Part shown: positions 8,964-18,103 of the stretch, one piece after another | Numbering within the stretch: the first letter of the stretch is position 1 | Layout: every line of letters begins with the position of its first letter | Assembly: GCF_030813715.1 (NCBI RefSeq) | Contig: NZ_JAUSUZ010000001.1 | Coordinates: 4,588,001-4,652,000 of the forward strand | Length of the DNA stretch: 64,000 nt | Reading direction: 5' to 3' | From: Catenuloplanes indicus | Lineage (GTDB): Bacteria; Actinomycetota; Actinomycetes; Mycobacteriales; Micromonosporaceae | The notes under the pieces: model-generated | Told to the model about the DNA's origin: nothing | The model's input: the letters and a program-made list of their open reading frames with translations, nothing else | Database searches by the model: none | Program-made: the position numbers and the translations under genes

Positions 8964-9314
8964 ATGTCCTTGACGGTCAAGACCGAACAGCGCGATGACG
9001 TCGTCGTCGTGTCGGTCGCAGGTGAGCTCGACATGGCCACCGCCCCACAGCTTCAGGATCAGATCACCGACCTGTTGGAGAAGGGCCGCACCCGGCTCGT
9101 CTTCGATCTGGCGGAGGTCTCGTTCTGCGACTCGACCGGTCTGTCCGTCTTCGTCCGCGCCAAGAACAGCACGGACGACAGCGGCGGCCTGGTCCGGCTC
9201 GCAGCGCCGCAGCGTGGCGTGCTGCGCATCCTCGAGGTGAGCGGCCTGGTCGAGGTGCTGCAGACGTACCCGACCGTGGACGAGGCCGTGGACGGCGCAC
9301 CGGCCTCGGCCTGA
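8964..9314 (+). CDS. STAS-domain anti-sigma factor antagonist (RsbV-like)
   Basis: A 116-residue STAS protein with the phosphorylatable S57 in SFCDSTGLSVF. A strong ribosome binding site (GGAGG at 8951-8955) precedes the ATG by 8 nt. It is divergent from the rsbR operon with a 197-bp shared intergenic region. It is the natural substrate for the SpoIIE phosphatases encoded across that gap and would free a sigma factor by binding its anti-sigma kinase. No sigma factor gene is in this window, so the final target is unknown. Confidence 0.93.
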   Translation: MSLTVKTEQRDDVVVVSVAGELDMATAPQLQDQITDLLEKGRTRLVFDLAEVSFCDSTGLSVFVRAKNSTDDSGGLVRLAAPQRGVLRILEVSGLVEVLQTYPTVDEAVDGAPASA

Positions 9315-9335
9315 CGCGCCGCCCCTGACGCTCCG

Positions 9336-9875
9336 CTAACGCTCGGTGATCGTGGTCGCGGTCACCGAGTTGTCGTCGCCCGCGGTGCCCTCGACCGTGA
9401 CGGTGTCACCCTCGGCCAGGTCGCTGAGGGTGCCGTCGGCCGGTTTCCGCACCGCGGTGGCGTCCGACGTCCGCACCGTGACGGTCCGGCCGTCCGCTGT
9501 GACGATGTACACGGTAGTGCCGTTCACCAGCTTCACGGTGCCCTCGGTGGTACCGCCGGTGGTCGCCGCCGGTGCGGCGCTCGGCTGGGTGGCCTGCTCA
9601 CCGGCGCCCTGACGGCCCTGGAAACCGGCCGCGCCGCCGGGGAACGTCATCCCGCCGCCCGGTGCCGAGGTGGTGCCCCAGCGCTGCTGGATCTCGGCGC
9701 CCGCCATGATGCCGCCGCCCAGCAGCAGCACGGCCGCCGGGACCGGCGTCCAGCGGTTCCACCACTGTCTCGGCGCGACCGCGGCCAGTTCCGCGGCCAG
9801 CCCGTCGTCGTCCGGCTTCGGCGTCTCCAGTACGACCGTGTCCGTACCCCGGTGCTTTGATCTTCTGAAAGCCAT
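9336..9875 (-). CDS. Membrane-anchored protein with DUF5666-like C-terminal domain
   Basis: A 179-residue protein with a cytoplasmic N-terminus of about 45 residues and one transmembrane helix (VPAAVLLLGGGIMAGAEI). A Gly/Ala/Thr-rich extracellular linker leads to a C-terminal beta-rich segment (EGTVKLVNGTTVYIVTADG and onward) of the small DUF5666/OB-like type. It lies 14 nt after the MacB-type permease and is the last gene of the efflux operon, so it may be an accessory subunit outside the membrane. The domain call rests on pattern only. Confidence 0.65.
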   Translation of the reverse strand: MAFRRSKHRGTDTVVLETPKPDDDGLAAELAAVAPRQWWNRWTPVPAAVLLLGGGIMAGAEIQQRWGTTSAPGGGMTFPGGAAGFQGRQGAGEQATQPSAAPAATTGGTTEGTVKLVNGTTVYIVTADGRTVTVRTSDATAVRKPADGTLSDLAEGDTVTVEGTAGDDNSVTATTITER

Positions 9876-9889
9876 CGTGACCTGCGTTC

Positions 9890-11086
9890 CTATTCGTAGC
9901 GGAGTGCGTCGATCGGGCGGAGTGCCGCGGCGCGGCTCGCCGGGTAGCCGCCGAAGAACAGGCCGATCGCCACGGAGACGCCGAGCGCCAGGAAGACCGA
10001 GCTCGGCACGATGACCGGCTGGACACCGGCGATCTCGAACCGGCTGCCGAGCACCGCGATCAGCACGCCCAGGCCGCCGCCGGTCAGGCTCAGGATCGTG
10101 GCCTCGGCGAGGAACTGGGTCAGGATCACCCGGCGGGGTGCGCCGAGCGCCTTCCGGATGCCGATCTCCCGGGTCCGCTCGGTGACCGTGACCAGCATGA
10201 TGTTCGTGATCCCGATGCCGCCGACCAGCAGCGAGAGGCCGGCCACCGCACCGAGTAGCACGGTGAACGTGTCCGCGGTCTCGGTCTGCGTCTCCAGCAG
10301 CTGCGACGCGTTCTGGATCCGGTACGGCGCGGTGTCCCCGTCCGCGACCTTGAGCCGCTGGTCGAGGATCGTGGCGATCTCGTTCTGCGCCGCGGTGACC
10401 CGGTCGGCGGAGACCGCCTCCACCACGATCGAGCTGAGCGACCCGTACCCGGCGAGCGTCTGCTGCACCGCGGTGATCGGTGCGATCGCGAGGTCGTTCG
10501 CGTCCTGCACGCCGGACGACGACTTCTCGGCCAGCACGCCGACCACGGTGAACAACGCGCCGCCGACCGTGACCTGCTCGCCCACCGGGTCGGCGCCCTC
10601 GAACAGCTCCTCCGCCACGGTCTGCCCGATCACGGTCACCCGCCGGCCCTGGCTCACGTCCGCGTCGGTGAACGCGGCGCCCCGGTCGATCTCGTAGGAC
10701 TGCGCGGCCAGGTAGCTGCCGCCGGTGCCGATGAACTGGCTGATCTCGTGGTCGGTGCCGTCGTAGGTGAGCGTGCCGGACGCGCTGACCACCGGCGAGA
10801 CCGATCGCACGTCCGGCGCCAGCGTCTCGTCCCGCAGCGCGTCCGCGATCTCCGTGGTCAGCGCCGTGTTCGTGGTGCCGCCGCGGTTCGTGCTCATCAC
10901 CGTGATGGTGTTCGTGCCCAGCGCGGAGATCTGGCTGGTGATCGCGGCCGCGGAGCCGTTGCCGACCGCGACCAGCAGGATCACGGCCGCGACGCCGATC
11001 AGGATGCCGAGCATGGTGAGCGCGGAGCGGAGCTTGTTCGCGGTCACGCCCTTGCCGGCGAACCTCAGGATCTCCCAGGTGCTCAC
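9890..11086 (-). CDS. MacB-type ABC transporter permease
   Basis: A 398-residue permease. The first transmembrane helix ([20 protein letters not shown]) is followed by an extracellular MacB-PCD domain (about 45-270). A C-terminal FtsX unit of three helices contains [15 protein letters not shown], a hallmark of the family. The start overlaps the ATPase stop by 4 nt. Together with the ATPase and the HlyD-type adaptor it forms a complete three-part exporter, here in a Gram-positive where the adaptor projects into the wall space. Confidence 0.93.
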   Translation of the reverse strand: MSTWEILRFAGKGVTANKLRSALTMLGILIGVAAVILLVAVGNGSAAAITSQISALGTNTITVMSTNRGGTTNTALTTEIADALRDETLAPDVRSVSPVVSASGTLTYDGTDHEISQFIGTGGSYLAAQSYEIDRGAAFTDADVSQGRRVTVIGQTVAEELFEGADPVGEQVTVGGALFTVVGVLAEKSSSGVQDANDLAIAPITAVQQTLAGYGSLSSIVVEAVSADRVTAAQNEIATILDQRLKVADGDTAPYRIQNASQLLETQTETADTFTVLLGAVAGLSLLVGGIGITNIMLVTVTERTREIGIRKALGAPRRVILTQFLAEATILSLTGGGLGVLIAVLGSRFEIAGVQPVIVPSSVFLALGVSVAIGLFFGGYPASRAAALRPIDALRYE

Positions 11087-11820
11087 CGGCGGTTCCTCTC
11101 GTCGGAGCGGACCTGGCCGTCGAAGAGCCGGATCAGCCGGCCGGCCCGCGCGCCCACCTCGGCCTCGTGCGTGATCAGCACGATCGTCCGGCCCTGCCCG
11201 TGCAGGTCGTCGAAGATCGTCAGAACGTCCTCGGTGGACCGGCTGTCCAGGTTTCCGGTCGGCTCGTCCGCGAGCAGCAGCGCCGGCTCGGTGACCAGCG
11301 CGCGGGCCACCGCCACGCGCTGCTGCTGGCCGCCGGAGAGCTGGTTCGGCTCGTGACCGGCGCGGGCGGCGAGGCCGACCAGGTCCAGCGCGGCCAGCGC
11401 GCGTTTGCGGCGCGCGGCCGGCTTAACGCCCGCGTACGCCAGCGGCAGCTCCACGTTCGCCAGCGCGGTGGTGCGCGGGATCAGGTTGAACGACTGGAAG
11501 ATGAAGCCGATCCGCCGGTTCCGGACCACCGCGAGCTGCCGGTCGGAGAGCTTGCTGACGTCCACGCCGTCCAGCAGGTAACGGCCGGTGGAGGGCACGT
11601 CGAGGCAGCCGAGAATGTTCATCAGCGTGGACTTGCCGGAGCCGGACGAGCCCATGATCGCCACGTAGTCACCGCGCTGCACGGTGAGGCTGACACCGGC
11701 GAGCGCGTGCACGGTGGCCTCGCCCTCGCCGTAGACCTTGCGCAGCTGCCGGACGTCGAGGACCGGGGTGGTGGGCTTCTCCGGCGCGTCCGCCCACCGG
11801 TAGGTCGGCGCGGTCGTCAC
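11083..11820 (-). CDS. MacB-type ABC transporter ATP-binding protein
   Basis: A 245-residue ATPase: Walker [10 protein letters not shown], signature LSGGQQQR, Walker [14 protein letters not shown], and the switch His in VLITHE. The DEPTGNLDS form is typical of MacB/LolD ATPases. It overlaps the adaptor gene stop by 4 nt and the permease start by 4 nt. The N-terminal 15 residues ([13 protein letters not shown]) extend beyond the usual family start. All catalytic motifs are intact. Confidence 0.94.
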   Translation of the reverse strand: MTTAPTYRWADAPEKPTTPVLDVRQLRKVYGEGEATVHALAGVSLTVQRGDYVAIMGSSGSGKSTLMNILGCLDVPSTGRYLLDGVDVSKLSDRQLAVVRNRRIGFIFQSFNLIPRTTALANVELPLAYAGVKPAARRKRALAALDLVGLAARAGHEPNQLSGGQQQRVAVARALVTEPALLLADEPTGNLDSRSTEDVLTIFDDLHGQGRTIVLITHEAEVGARAGRLIRLFDGQVRSDERNRR

Positions 11821-13037
11821 CGGCCGCCACCCGCCGGTGCGCCGCCGCCACGGGTACCGCCGCCGGTGAAGCCGCCCTGCTGGCCGCCGCCGGGAAAGCC
11901 GGAGCCGCCGCCGGGGAAGCCGCCGCCCTGCTCGGCCGAGCCGCCGCTGCTCTCCTCGATCGTGTAGACCACCTGGTCACCGACGGCCAGACCGGACGTG
12001 ACCTCGGTCATCGTGTCCCCCTCCAGGCCGACCTCCACGGTCGTCACGACCTGTTGGCCGTCCACCACCTTCGTAACCGTGCGGCCGCGGCCGCTGGACG
12101 TGACCGCGGCGGAGTTGACCATTACGACGTTCTCCGCGGTGCCGGTGGTGACCGAGACCGACACGGTCTGGCCGGACTTCGCACCCTCCGGGACCTCGTC
12201 CAGCGTGAACGTGGCGCCGTAGGTGACGGACTCGCTCTGGCCGGACGAAGCGGACGAACTCGGATCGATCGCGGCGACCGTCGCGGTCGCGGTGACGCCG
12301 GTAAGCGCGTTCCAGGTGACGGTCGCGACCTGGCCCTCCTCCAGCTTCGTGGCGTCCGCCTCCGCGAACGACGCCGTGATCTCCAGCGTGCCCAAGTCGG
12401 CGATCTCGATGAACGCGGTGCTGGTGCCGCTCTGGCCGGTCTGCCCACCGCCGCTGTCGCCGCTCTGGCTCGATGACGATCCGCTCGCCGTACCGCCGAC
12501 GTTGCCGTTGATCGTGATGACGGTGCCGTCCATGGTCGCGGTCAGCGTGGCGCCCTCCACCGCGTCCGCCGCCTCCTCGACCGCCAGCTCGGCCTGCGTC
12601 ACCTGCGCCGCCGCGGACGTGGTGTCGCTGCCCGCCTCCTCGGCCCGGGCCAGCGCGTCCTGCGCGGCCGTGAGATCGGCCTGTGCCGCCGCCAGGTCCC
12701 GGTTCGCCGCGGTCGGGTCGACCTTCGCGAGCACCTGTCCCTTCTTCACCACGTCGCCGACCCGGACGTTGATCTCGGTGACCGTGCCGGACGTGCCGAA
12801 ACTCGCGCTGGCCGTGTTCGCGCTGGTCACCGTGCCGTCCGCGGTGACCGTGGCGGTCACCGTGCCCTGCTGCACGGTCAGCGTGCGCGTCGTGCTCGTG
12901 GTCGCGCTCGCCTCACCCCGCGCGGGCTGGGCGAAGGAGAGGTAGGCCCACACGCCGACACCGACGATTGCCAGCCCGAGGCCGGTGTTGACAATCCAGG
13001 AGGGGCGGCGAGCGAAGAGGGGTCGTCGCACAGACAT
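11817..13037 (-). CDS. HlyD/MacA-type efflux adaptor protein
   Basis: A 406-residue adaptor. It has an N-terminal membrane anchor (TGLGLAIVGVGVWAYLSFA), a lipoyl-like half-motif (VGDVVKKGQVLAKVD), an alanine-rich helical hairpin (about 115-165), a beta-barrel region, and a Gly-rich tail ending [11 protein letters not shown] placed the start at the ATG at 13037, which gives MSVRRPLFARRPSWIV. An upstream in-frame start would add 28 residues lacking adaptor character. It is the first gene of the efflux operon. The short hairpin fits a Gram-positive system without an outer-membrane channel. Confidence 0.88.
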   Translation of the reverse strand: MSVRRPLFARRPSWIVNTGLGLAIVGVGVWAYLSFAQPARGEASATTSTTRTLTVQQGTVTATVTADGTVTSANTASASFGTSGTVTEINVRVGDVVKKGQVLAKVDPTAANRDLAAAQADLTAAQDALARAEEAGSDTTSAAAQVTQAELAVEEAADAVEGATLTATMDGTVITINGNVGGTASGSSSSQSGDSGGGQTGQSGTSTAFIEIADLGTLEITASFAEADATKLEEGQVATVTWNALTGVTATATVAAIDPSSSASSGQSESVTYGATFTLDEVPEGAKSGQTVSVSVTTGTAENVVMVNSAAVTSSGRGRTVTKVVDGQQVVTTVEVGLEGDTMTEVTSGLAVGDQVVYTIEESSGGSAEQGGGFPGGGSGFPGGGQQGGFTGGGTRGGGAPAGGGR

Positions 13038-13135
13038 GCGCGTAGCGTCGCCGCCCCCTCTCGACGCCACCCCAGGACAGCCTCGGAACGCACTGAGAAG
13101 CTGTCGATAGCGAGATCTCAATACTTGCCGGTGGG

Positions 13136-14815
13136 GTGTGGCAAACTCGATCGGTGAGCGCCGGGACGGCCGAGGGCGTGCGCCGGGACGATCGTCCGGC
13201 GCGCGGTGGCCGGCGCGTGCCGGTGCTGACCGGGCGGCCGGAGCCGCGTGGGCACCGGCGGCCGTCGGACAGTCCGGATCGGCGGGCCGCAGCCGGGTGG
13301 GCGATCTTCTTCGGGCTGCTCGGGCTGGGCTATCGGGTGCTGCTGGTGCGCGCCGAGGTGCCGCCCGGCGACGCGGCCGAGGCGGGTGCGGGGCTGGCCG
13401 CGCTGCGCATCGCGCAGGGGCAGGAACTGCCGCTCTTCCTGGACAGCGAACGGTTCATGGGGTCGCTGCAGGCGTTCCTGGCGGCGCCGTTCGTGCGCGT
13501 GCTCGGCACCGGGTGGTGGTCGGTGCGGCTGCCCGCGCTGATCTGCTTCGCCGGGTTCCTGATCATGGCGTTCATGCTGCTCCGCCGCCTCTACACGCCG
13601 TGGTTCGCGGCGCTGTCGATCGGCCTGTTCGCGCTCGGCTCGGACCGGGTGATCCGCGACGAGCTGACCGGCGCCGGGGCGTACCCGGAAATGCTCTTCG
13701 CGGTCGCGCTGCTGATGCTGCTCACCGTGCGGCTGGCCGGCGGCGAGCTGCGACGGCCCGGGACAGGCCTGTTCGGCTGGGGCGTGCTGGCCGGTGTGAT
13801 GGTGTGGACGCACTGGTGGGTGCTGCCGTTCGTCGCGGCCGCGGGCGTGATGCTGCTGCTCAGCGTCCGGCGCGCGCTGGTCTGGCCGATCGTCGCGGCC
13901 GGTGCCGCGCTCGGTGCGGTGCCGCTGATCGTCTACGCCGTGCTCGGGGCGCCGCGCAGCCCGTTCGACCTGCTCGTGCTGGCGAGCGGCAACCTGGTCG
14001 AGGCGCCGCCGGCGGACCGGCTGACCGGCACGCTCGGCACCGCGATCCCGATCAGCACCGGCCTGTGCGCGCCCGGCGAGTGCGTGACCTGGCAGGCGTG
14101 GTGGGGTCCGGCGTACCTGGCGCTGCTGCTCGTCGCGCTGATCGCCGCGATCCGCGGGCTCGGCGACGCGGCGCCCGCCCGGGTACCGCGGCACGCCGGC
14201 CGGCTCGCGCTGATCCTGGCCACCGCGACCACGCTCGCGGTCTTCTTCCTGACCGCCAACTCCGCGCTGGCCCCGGCGTCCGCCGCGAAGAACCTGCACT
14301 ACACGCTGATCGCGCTGCCCGCGGTGCTGTGGCCGCTCTGGCACGCCGCCGCCCGGCTGTGGGGCCGCGAGGCGCGCACGCTGCCGGCGGCGCTGGCCGG
14401 GCTGATCAGTTCCGCGGTGCTCGCCGCCGTGCTCGCGCTCGCGGTCGCGGCCACCGCGGCGCTGATCCTCAGCGGTCCCGCGCTGTCCGCCGCCGCCGAC
14501 GACGATCGCGCGCTGGTCGCCGCGCTCGACCAGGCCGGCGCGAACCGCATCTACTCCGACCGCGACACCTGCACCCGGATCACGTTCCTCACCGGCGAAC
14601 GGGTCATCTGCGCGGTCATCGACGCCCGCCTCGACCAACGCGGCGACCGCTTCCCGGTCTACGGCACCGTGGTCCGCAACGCACCGGACCCGGCGTGGGT
14701 CCTGCTGTCCGGCTCCGACCTGGACGACGCCTTCACCGCATTCCGCGACCGCACCCTGCGCGTCTTCGACGTCACCCCGGCCGGCGGCTACCTCATCTAC
14801 CAGGAAGACCGGTAG
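13136..14815 (+). CDS. Polytopic membrane protein, GT-C glycosyltransferase-like
   Basis: A protein of 559 residues from GTG 13136. A GTG at 13154 (MSAGTAEGVRR) is an equal candidate, and neither has a strong ribosome binding site. About 45 basic residues precede a series of around ten hydrophobic helices. An acidic first extracellular loop (RAEVPPGDAAEAGAG) and a soluble C-terminus resemble the ArnT/PMT (GT-39/GT-83) layout. Such enzymes use polyprenyl-phosphate sugars at the outer membrane face. The exact acidic catalytic pair is not clear, so the enzymatic role is only suggested. It stands alone between convergent and divergent neighbours. Confidence 0.7.
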   Translation: MWQTRSVSAGTAEGVRRDDRPARGGRRVPVLTGRPEPRGHRRPSDSPDRRAAAGWAIFFGLLGLGYRVLLVRAEVPPGDAAEAGAGLAALRIAQGQELPLFLDSERFMGSLQAFLAAPFVRVLGTGWWSVRLPALICFAGFLIMAFMLLRRLYTPWFAALSIGLFALGSDRVIRDELTGAGAYPEMLFAVALLMLLTVRLAGGELRRPGTGLFGWGVLAGVMVWTHWWVLPFVAAAGVMLLLSVRRALVWPIVAAGAALGAVPLIVYAVLGAPRSPFDLLVLASGNLVEAPPADRLTGTLGTAIPISTGLCAPGECVTWQAWWGPAYLALLLVALIAAIRGLGDAAPARVPRHAGRLALILATATTLAVFFLTANSALAPASAAKNLHYTLIALPAVLWPLWHAAARLWGREARTLPAALAGLISSAVLAAVLALAVAATAALILSGPALSAAADDDRALVAALDQAGANRIYSDRDTCTRITFLTGERVICAVIDARLDQRGDRFPVYGTVVRNAPDPAWVLLSGSDLDDAFTAFRDRTLRVFDVTPAGGYLIYQEDR

Positions 14816-14821
14816 TACCGG

Positions 14822-15409
14822 TCAGATCTGCGTGGCACTCAGCGGCTGGTAATCACGGCGCAGCGTCGTCCTCGCCAGAACGGTGTCGACGGCGGCTGCG
14901 ACGGACGAGGCCGGCGAGACCGCACCAAGCCGCTCGATGACCGCGCGCGGCGACATGAACCGCTCGCCACCGAGACACCCGGATTCGTCGATCACGTCAC
15001 CGGCGGCGAGTTCGGCGAACGCGCTTGCTGCCGCAATCGCCAACACCTGCGACTCGTTGGACCGCGCACTGCTCACGGTCACGAACATGCCCGACTCTGG
15101 ATCCTCGTCCCGAGGGACATGCTCCGCCATCGATATGTAGGCGAGGGCGGGGAGGGCCGGCACCCGGAACACGACGTCGGCGTGCCGGGAATCCGAGTCG
15201 CCGAACGGATCGCGGCTCGTCGTCAGCACGTCAGGCGCCACCGGCCCGCTGCTGCCCCCGCGAAGGCGCTCACAGGTGGCTTCGACCACCTCCACCCGGA
15301 ACGCCTCCACCCCCTCACCCAGTAGGTCACCGACGAATCGACCGGCGAGATGGGCGGCGTCATCAATCGTGATCGCCTGGTTCACACGAACTGACCACTC
15401 GATAGCCAC
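14822..15409 (-). CDS. Protein of unknown function
   Basis: A 195-residue protein. I chose GTG at 15409 because AGGAGG sits just upstream on that strand (about 15414-15420) and the sequence then reads MAIEWSVRVNQAITIDDAAH. Longer in-frame starts lack a binding site. It is soluble and acidic, with no signal peptide or membrane segment and no motif I recognise. The gene is convergent with the GT-C-like gene (6-nt gap) and has somewhat lower GC than its neighbours. It could be a recently acquired single gene, but no partner is visible. Confidence 0.7.
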   Translation of the reverse strand: MAIEWSVRVNQAITIDDAAHLAGRFVGDLLGEGVEAFRVEVVEATCERLRGGSSGPVAPDVLTTSRDPFGDSDSRHADVVFRVPALPALAYISMAEHVPRDEDPESGMFVTVSSARSNESQVLAIAAASAFAELAAGDVIDESGCLGGERFMSPRAVIERLGAVSPASSVAAAVDTVLARTTLRRDYQPLSATQI

Positions 15410-15610
15410 GCCGCCTCCTAGGAGCAGGTGCCAGCGTGGCAGTGGATCCACCGATCGCCGCTCACCTTGAGGTACAAAGTGTTCCACGTAACTCGCGTAG
15501 TGATCTTGTCGCTCAGTTCGTGGCCGGAGCAATCACCCCGGGACGAATCCACGTCAGAACTGATTCTGCGGCGACAGCCTTCGGCGATCGATGCCGCATG
15601 GCCGTCGCCT

Positions 15611-15651
15611 CAGTCCGTCGGTGGATCAGTCCGTCGGTGGATCAGTCCGTG
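15611..15651. repeat. 16-bp tandem repeat across a gene end
   Basis: The unit CAGTCCGTCGGTGGAT occurs at 15611-15626 and 15627-15642, with a partial third copy at 15643-15651. The stop codon and last codons of the histidine kinase gene (stop 15642-15644) lie within the repeat. The unit is not a multiple of three, so the extra copies are 3' untranslated. Confidence 0.85.
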
Positions 15652-17252
15652 GGGAGGAGGACGCGGAAGGTGGCGCCCTGGCCGGGGGCGGTGACGAGTT
15701 CGACGTGGCCGCCGTGGGTCTGGACGATGGCGGCGACGATGGACAGCCCGAGGCCGGAGCCGCCGGCGCCGGATCTGCCGCGGGCCCGGCTGCTCTCCAC
15801 GCGGTAGAGGCGTTCGAAGACGCGGTCGGCGTGTTCGGCGGGAATGCCGGGGCCGGTGTCGCTGACCTCCAGTACCGCGAAACCGGCCGCCGCGATCGGC
15901 ACCGTGTCCGGCGCCACGGCCGGCATCGGGGCCTGCTGCGGCCGGCCGTTGCGGGGGTGCGCGGCCTCGGTGATCGGGGGCGGTGCCGCGGGGGTCCAGC
16001 GGCCGACGCGGATGGTGATGCGGGCGTCCGGGGGTGTGTGGACCAGCGCGTTGTTGACCAGGTTCGTGGCGACCTGGCGGAGGCGGTGTTCGTCGCCGAG
16101 CACGGTGACCGGCTCGAAGTCACCGTCGTCCGGACCGAGTGCGGCCAGCCGGATCGGGCGGCCGGGGGCGCGGGCGTGCGCGTCCCGGATCGTGTCGGCC
16201 GCGATCTGCAGTATGTCGACCGGCCGGCGTTGCAGCGGGCGCTGCTCGTCCAGCTTCGCCAGCAGCAGCAGGTCCTCGACGAGCAGGCCCATCCGGGCCG
16301 CCTCGGACTCGATCCGGCTCATCGTCTCGTCCAGCACCGGGCCGGGCGGGGAGCCGCCGCGCCGGTACAGCTCCGCGAAACCGCGGATCGAGGTCAGCGG
16401 CGTGCGCAGCTCATGACCGGCGTCCGCGACGAACCGGCGGAGCCGGGCCTCGGACGCGGTACGCGCGCTCACCTCCGCCTCGATCCGGGCCAGCATGGAG
16501 TTGAGCGCGACGCCGAGACGGCCGGGTTCGGTGTGCGGGTCCGCGTCGTCGGCGCGGTGCGACAGGTCGCCGGTGCTGATCCGGGCGGCCATCGCCTCCA
16601 TCCGGGTGAGCGGGTGCAGGCCGAGCCGGACGACGACCGCGGCGACCAGGCCGAGCAGCAGCAGCACGACCAGCTCGACGGCCAGGTTGATCAGCAGCAG
16701 GCCGTCCGCGGTCCGGTCGATGTCCTCCAGCGAGGCGCCCTTCAGCGTCAGCAGCGTGACCGGTGTGTCGTTGACGAGCAGTGAGTTCTCCTGCACGGTG
16801 ATCCGCCAGTTGGTGCCGTCGGTCATCCGTACCGTGGCCGGGTCGGTCTTTCCGGCCTGCGCGAGCACGTCGGACTGCGCGACCTGCGCGTCGTCGCTCT
16901 GCCGGTCGGTGCAGAGCAGCGTGCCGTCCGACCGGTAGAGGCTGAGCAGCTGCTCCGGACCGGCCAGCGGGCCGGGCCAGCCGTGACCGCGCTGCGGCGG
17001 ACCGCCGGGCAGGAAGTCGGTGGCGGAGTCGGAGTCGGACGACGTGTCGCAGATCCGGTTGATCATCATGACCGGGTCCTCGATCCGGTTCACCAGCCGG
17101 TCGTCCAGTTGGTCGGTCATGTAGCTGCGCAGCAGCCAGACACCGGCCAGGTTCGCGAGCAGCAGCGCCACCGCGGTCAGCGACGCGATCACCAGCACCA
17201 GCCGGGACCGCAGCGTCCAGTGCCGCCACCGCCGGAGCCGCCAGAGACTCAC
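15642..17252 (-). CDS. Membrane sensor histidine kinase
   Basis: A 536-residue kinase starting GTG at 17252, overlapping the response regulator stop as GTGA. Transmembrane helix 1 is about residues 18-41, an extracellular sensor covers about 42-183, and helix 2 is about 185-208. HAMP, HisKA (H280 in DAGHELRTPLTSI) and HATPase (NLVNNALVH, DTGPGIPAE, GSGLGLSIV) follow. A proline-rich insert of about 30 residues sits between the N and G1 boxes (region PPITEAAHPRNGRP). It belongs to the TrcS/PrrB-like group and phosphorylates the OmpR-type regulator encoded just before it. Confidence 0.92.
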   Translation of the reverse strand: MSLWRLRRWRHWTLRSRLVLVIASLTAVALLLANLAGVWLLRSYMTDQLDDRLVNRIEDPVMMINRICDTSSDSDSATDFLPGGPPQRGHGWPGPLAGPEQLLSLYRSDGTLLCTDRQSDDAQVAQSDVLAQAGKTDPATVRMTDGTNWRITVQENSLLVNDTPVTLLTLKGASLEDIDRTADGLLLINLAVELVVLLLLGLVAAVVVRLGLHPLTRMEAMAARISTGDLSHRADDADPHTEPGRLGVALNSMLARIEAEVSARTASEARLRRFVADAGHELRTPLTSIRGFAELYRRGGSPPGPVLDETMSRIESEAARMGLLVEDLLLLAKLDEQRPLQRRPVDILQIAADTIRDAHARAPGRPIRLAALGPDDGDFEPVTVLGDEHRLRQVATNLVNNALVHTPPDARITIRVGRWTPAAPPPITEAAHPRNGRPQQAPMPAVAPDTVPIAAAGFAVLEVSDTGPGIPAEHADRVFERLYRVESSRARGRSGAGGSGLGLSIVAAIVQTHGGHVELVTAPGQGATFRVLLPTD

Positions 17253-17974
17253 TCGTCGGCGCCCCGGGGCAGCCGGAGGGCGTAGCCGACGCCGCGGACC
17301 GTGTGGATCAGCGGGGGTTCCCAGCGGTCGATCTTCTTGCGCAGGTAGTAGACGTAGGACTCGACGATCCGGCCGTCGCCGCCGAAGTCGTAGCTCCACA
17401 CCCGGTCCAGGATCTGCGCCTTGCTGACCACCCGGCCCGCGTTGACCAGCAGGTAGCGAAGCAGGTTGAACTCGGTCGGGGACAGCTCGACCAGCTTGCC
17501 GCCGCGGCGGACCTCGTGCGCGTCCTCGTCCAGCTCCAGGTCCGCGTACCGGAGCAGGCCGTTGTCCTCGGACTCGTCCGCGTCGCCGCGGCTGCGGCGC
17601 AGGATCGCCCGGATCCGCAGCACGACCTCCTCCAGGCTGAACGGCTTCGTCACGTAGTCGTCCGCGCCGACGGTGAGCCCGGAGATGCGGTCCTCGACCG
17701 CGTCGCGTGCGGTCAGGAACAGCACCGGCACCGGCCGGGCGCCGGACCGCAGCCGCTGAGCGACCTGGAAGCCGTCCAGGTCGGGCAGCATCACGTCGAG
17801 CACGACCAGGTCCGGCTCGAACTCGGTGGCGACGGTCAGCGCCTCGTGCCCGCCGTTCGCCACCCGCACGTCGAAGTGGATCAGGCGGAGCGTGGCCGAC
17901 AGCAACGCGCAGATGTTCGGCTCGTCGTCGACGACGAGCACCCTCGTCGGCCGTGCTTCGGTCTGCTGCCGCAC
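17249..17974 (-). CDS. OmpR-family response regulator
   Basis: A 241-residue regulator. The receiver has phospho-acceptor D60 in VVLDVMLPDLDGF and the switch Lys in YVTKPF. A winged-helix DNA-binding domain follows (ELSPTEFNLLRYLL, VESYVYYLRKKID). I chose GTG at 17974 because GGAGG lies 7 nt upstream; a start at 18025 would add a 17-residue tail with no binding site. It is transcribed with its kinase. The orphan adaptor gene 130 nt upstream on the same strand is a candidate target. Confidence 0.93.
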   Translation of the reverse strand: MRQQTEARPTRVLVVDDEPNICALLSATLRLIHFDVRVANGGHEALTVATEFEPDLVVLDVMLPDLDGFQVAQRLRSGARPVPVLFLTARDAVEDRISGLTVGADDYVTKPFSLEEVVLRIRAILRRSRGDADESEDNGLLRYADLELDEDAHEVRRGGKLVELSPTEFNLLRYLLVNAGRVVSKAQILDRVWSYDFGGDGRIVESYVYYLRKKIDRWEPPLIHTVRGVGYALRLPRGADE

Positions 17975-18103
17975 CGTGTTGCCTCCTGCCGTACCCCACC
18001 GGATCGTGGACACCGGCTCCAACATCTATCGAAAGTGCCTCGGAGCCAGGTCGGAGAAAACTGAACAAAATCTTAGAACCGCAGCCCGACGGGGGTACGG
18101 AGA

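Noticed and set aside
13118-14638. Long open frame on the minus strand opposite the GT-C-like gene
   Set aside because: Its product is a monotone Arg/Gly/Gln/His mix typical of antisense frames in high-GC DNA, while the plus strand encodes a coherent membrane protein.
15642-18068. One long minus-strand protein covering both the response regulator and the histidine kinase
   Set aside because: Upstream of 17252 the frame is the wrong frame of the response regulator gene. The kinase begins at GTG 17252, overlapping the regulator stop.
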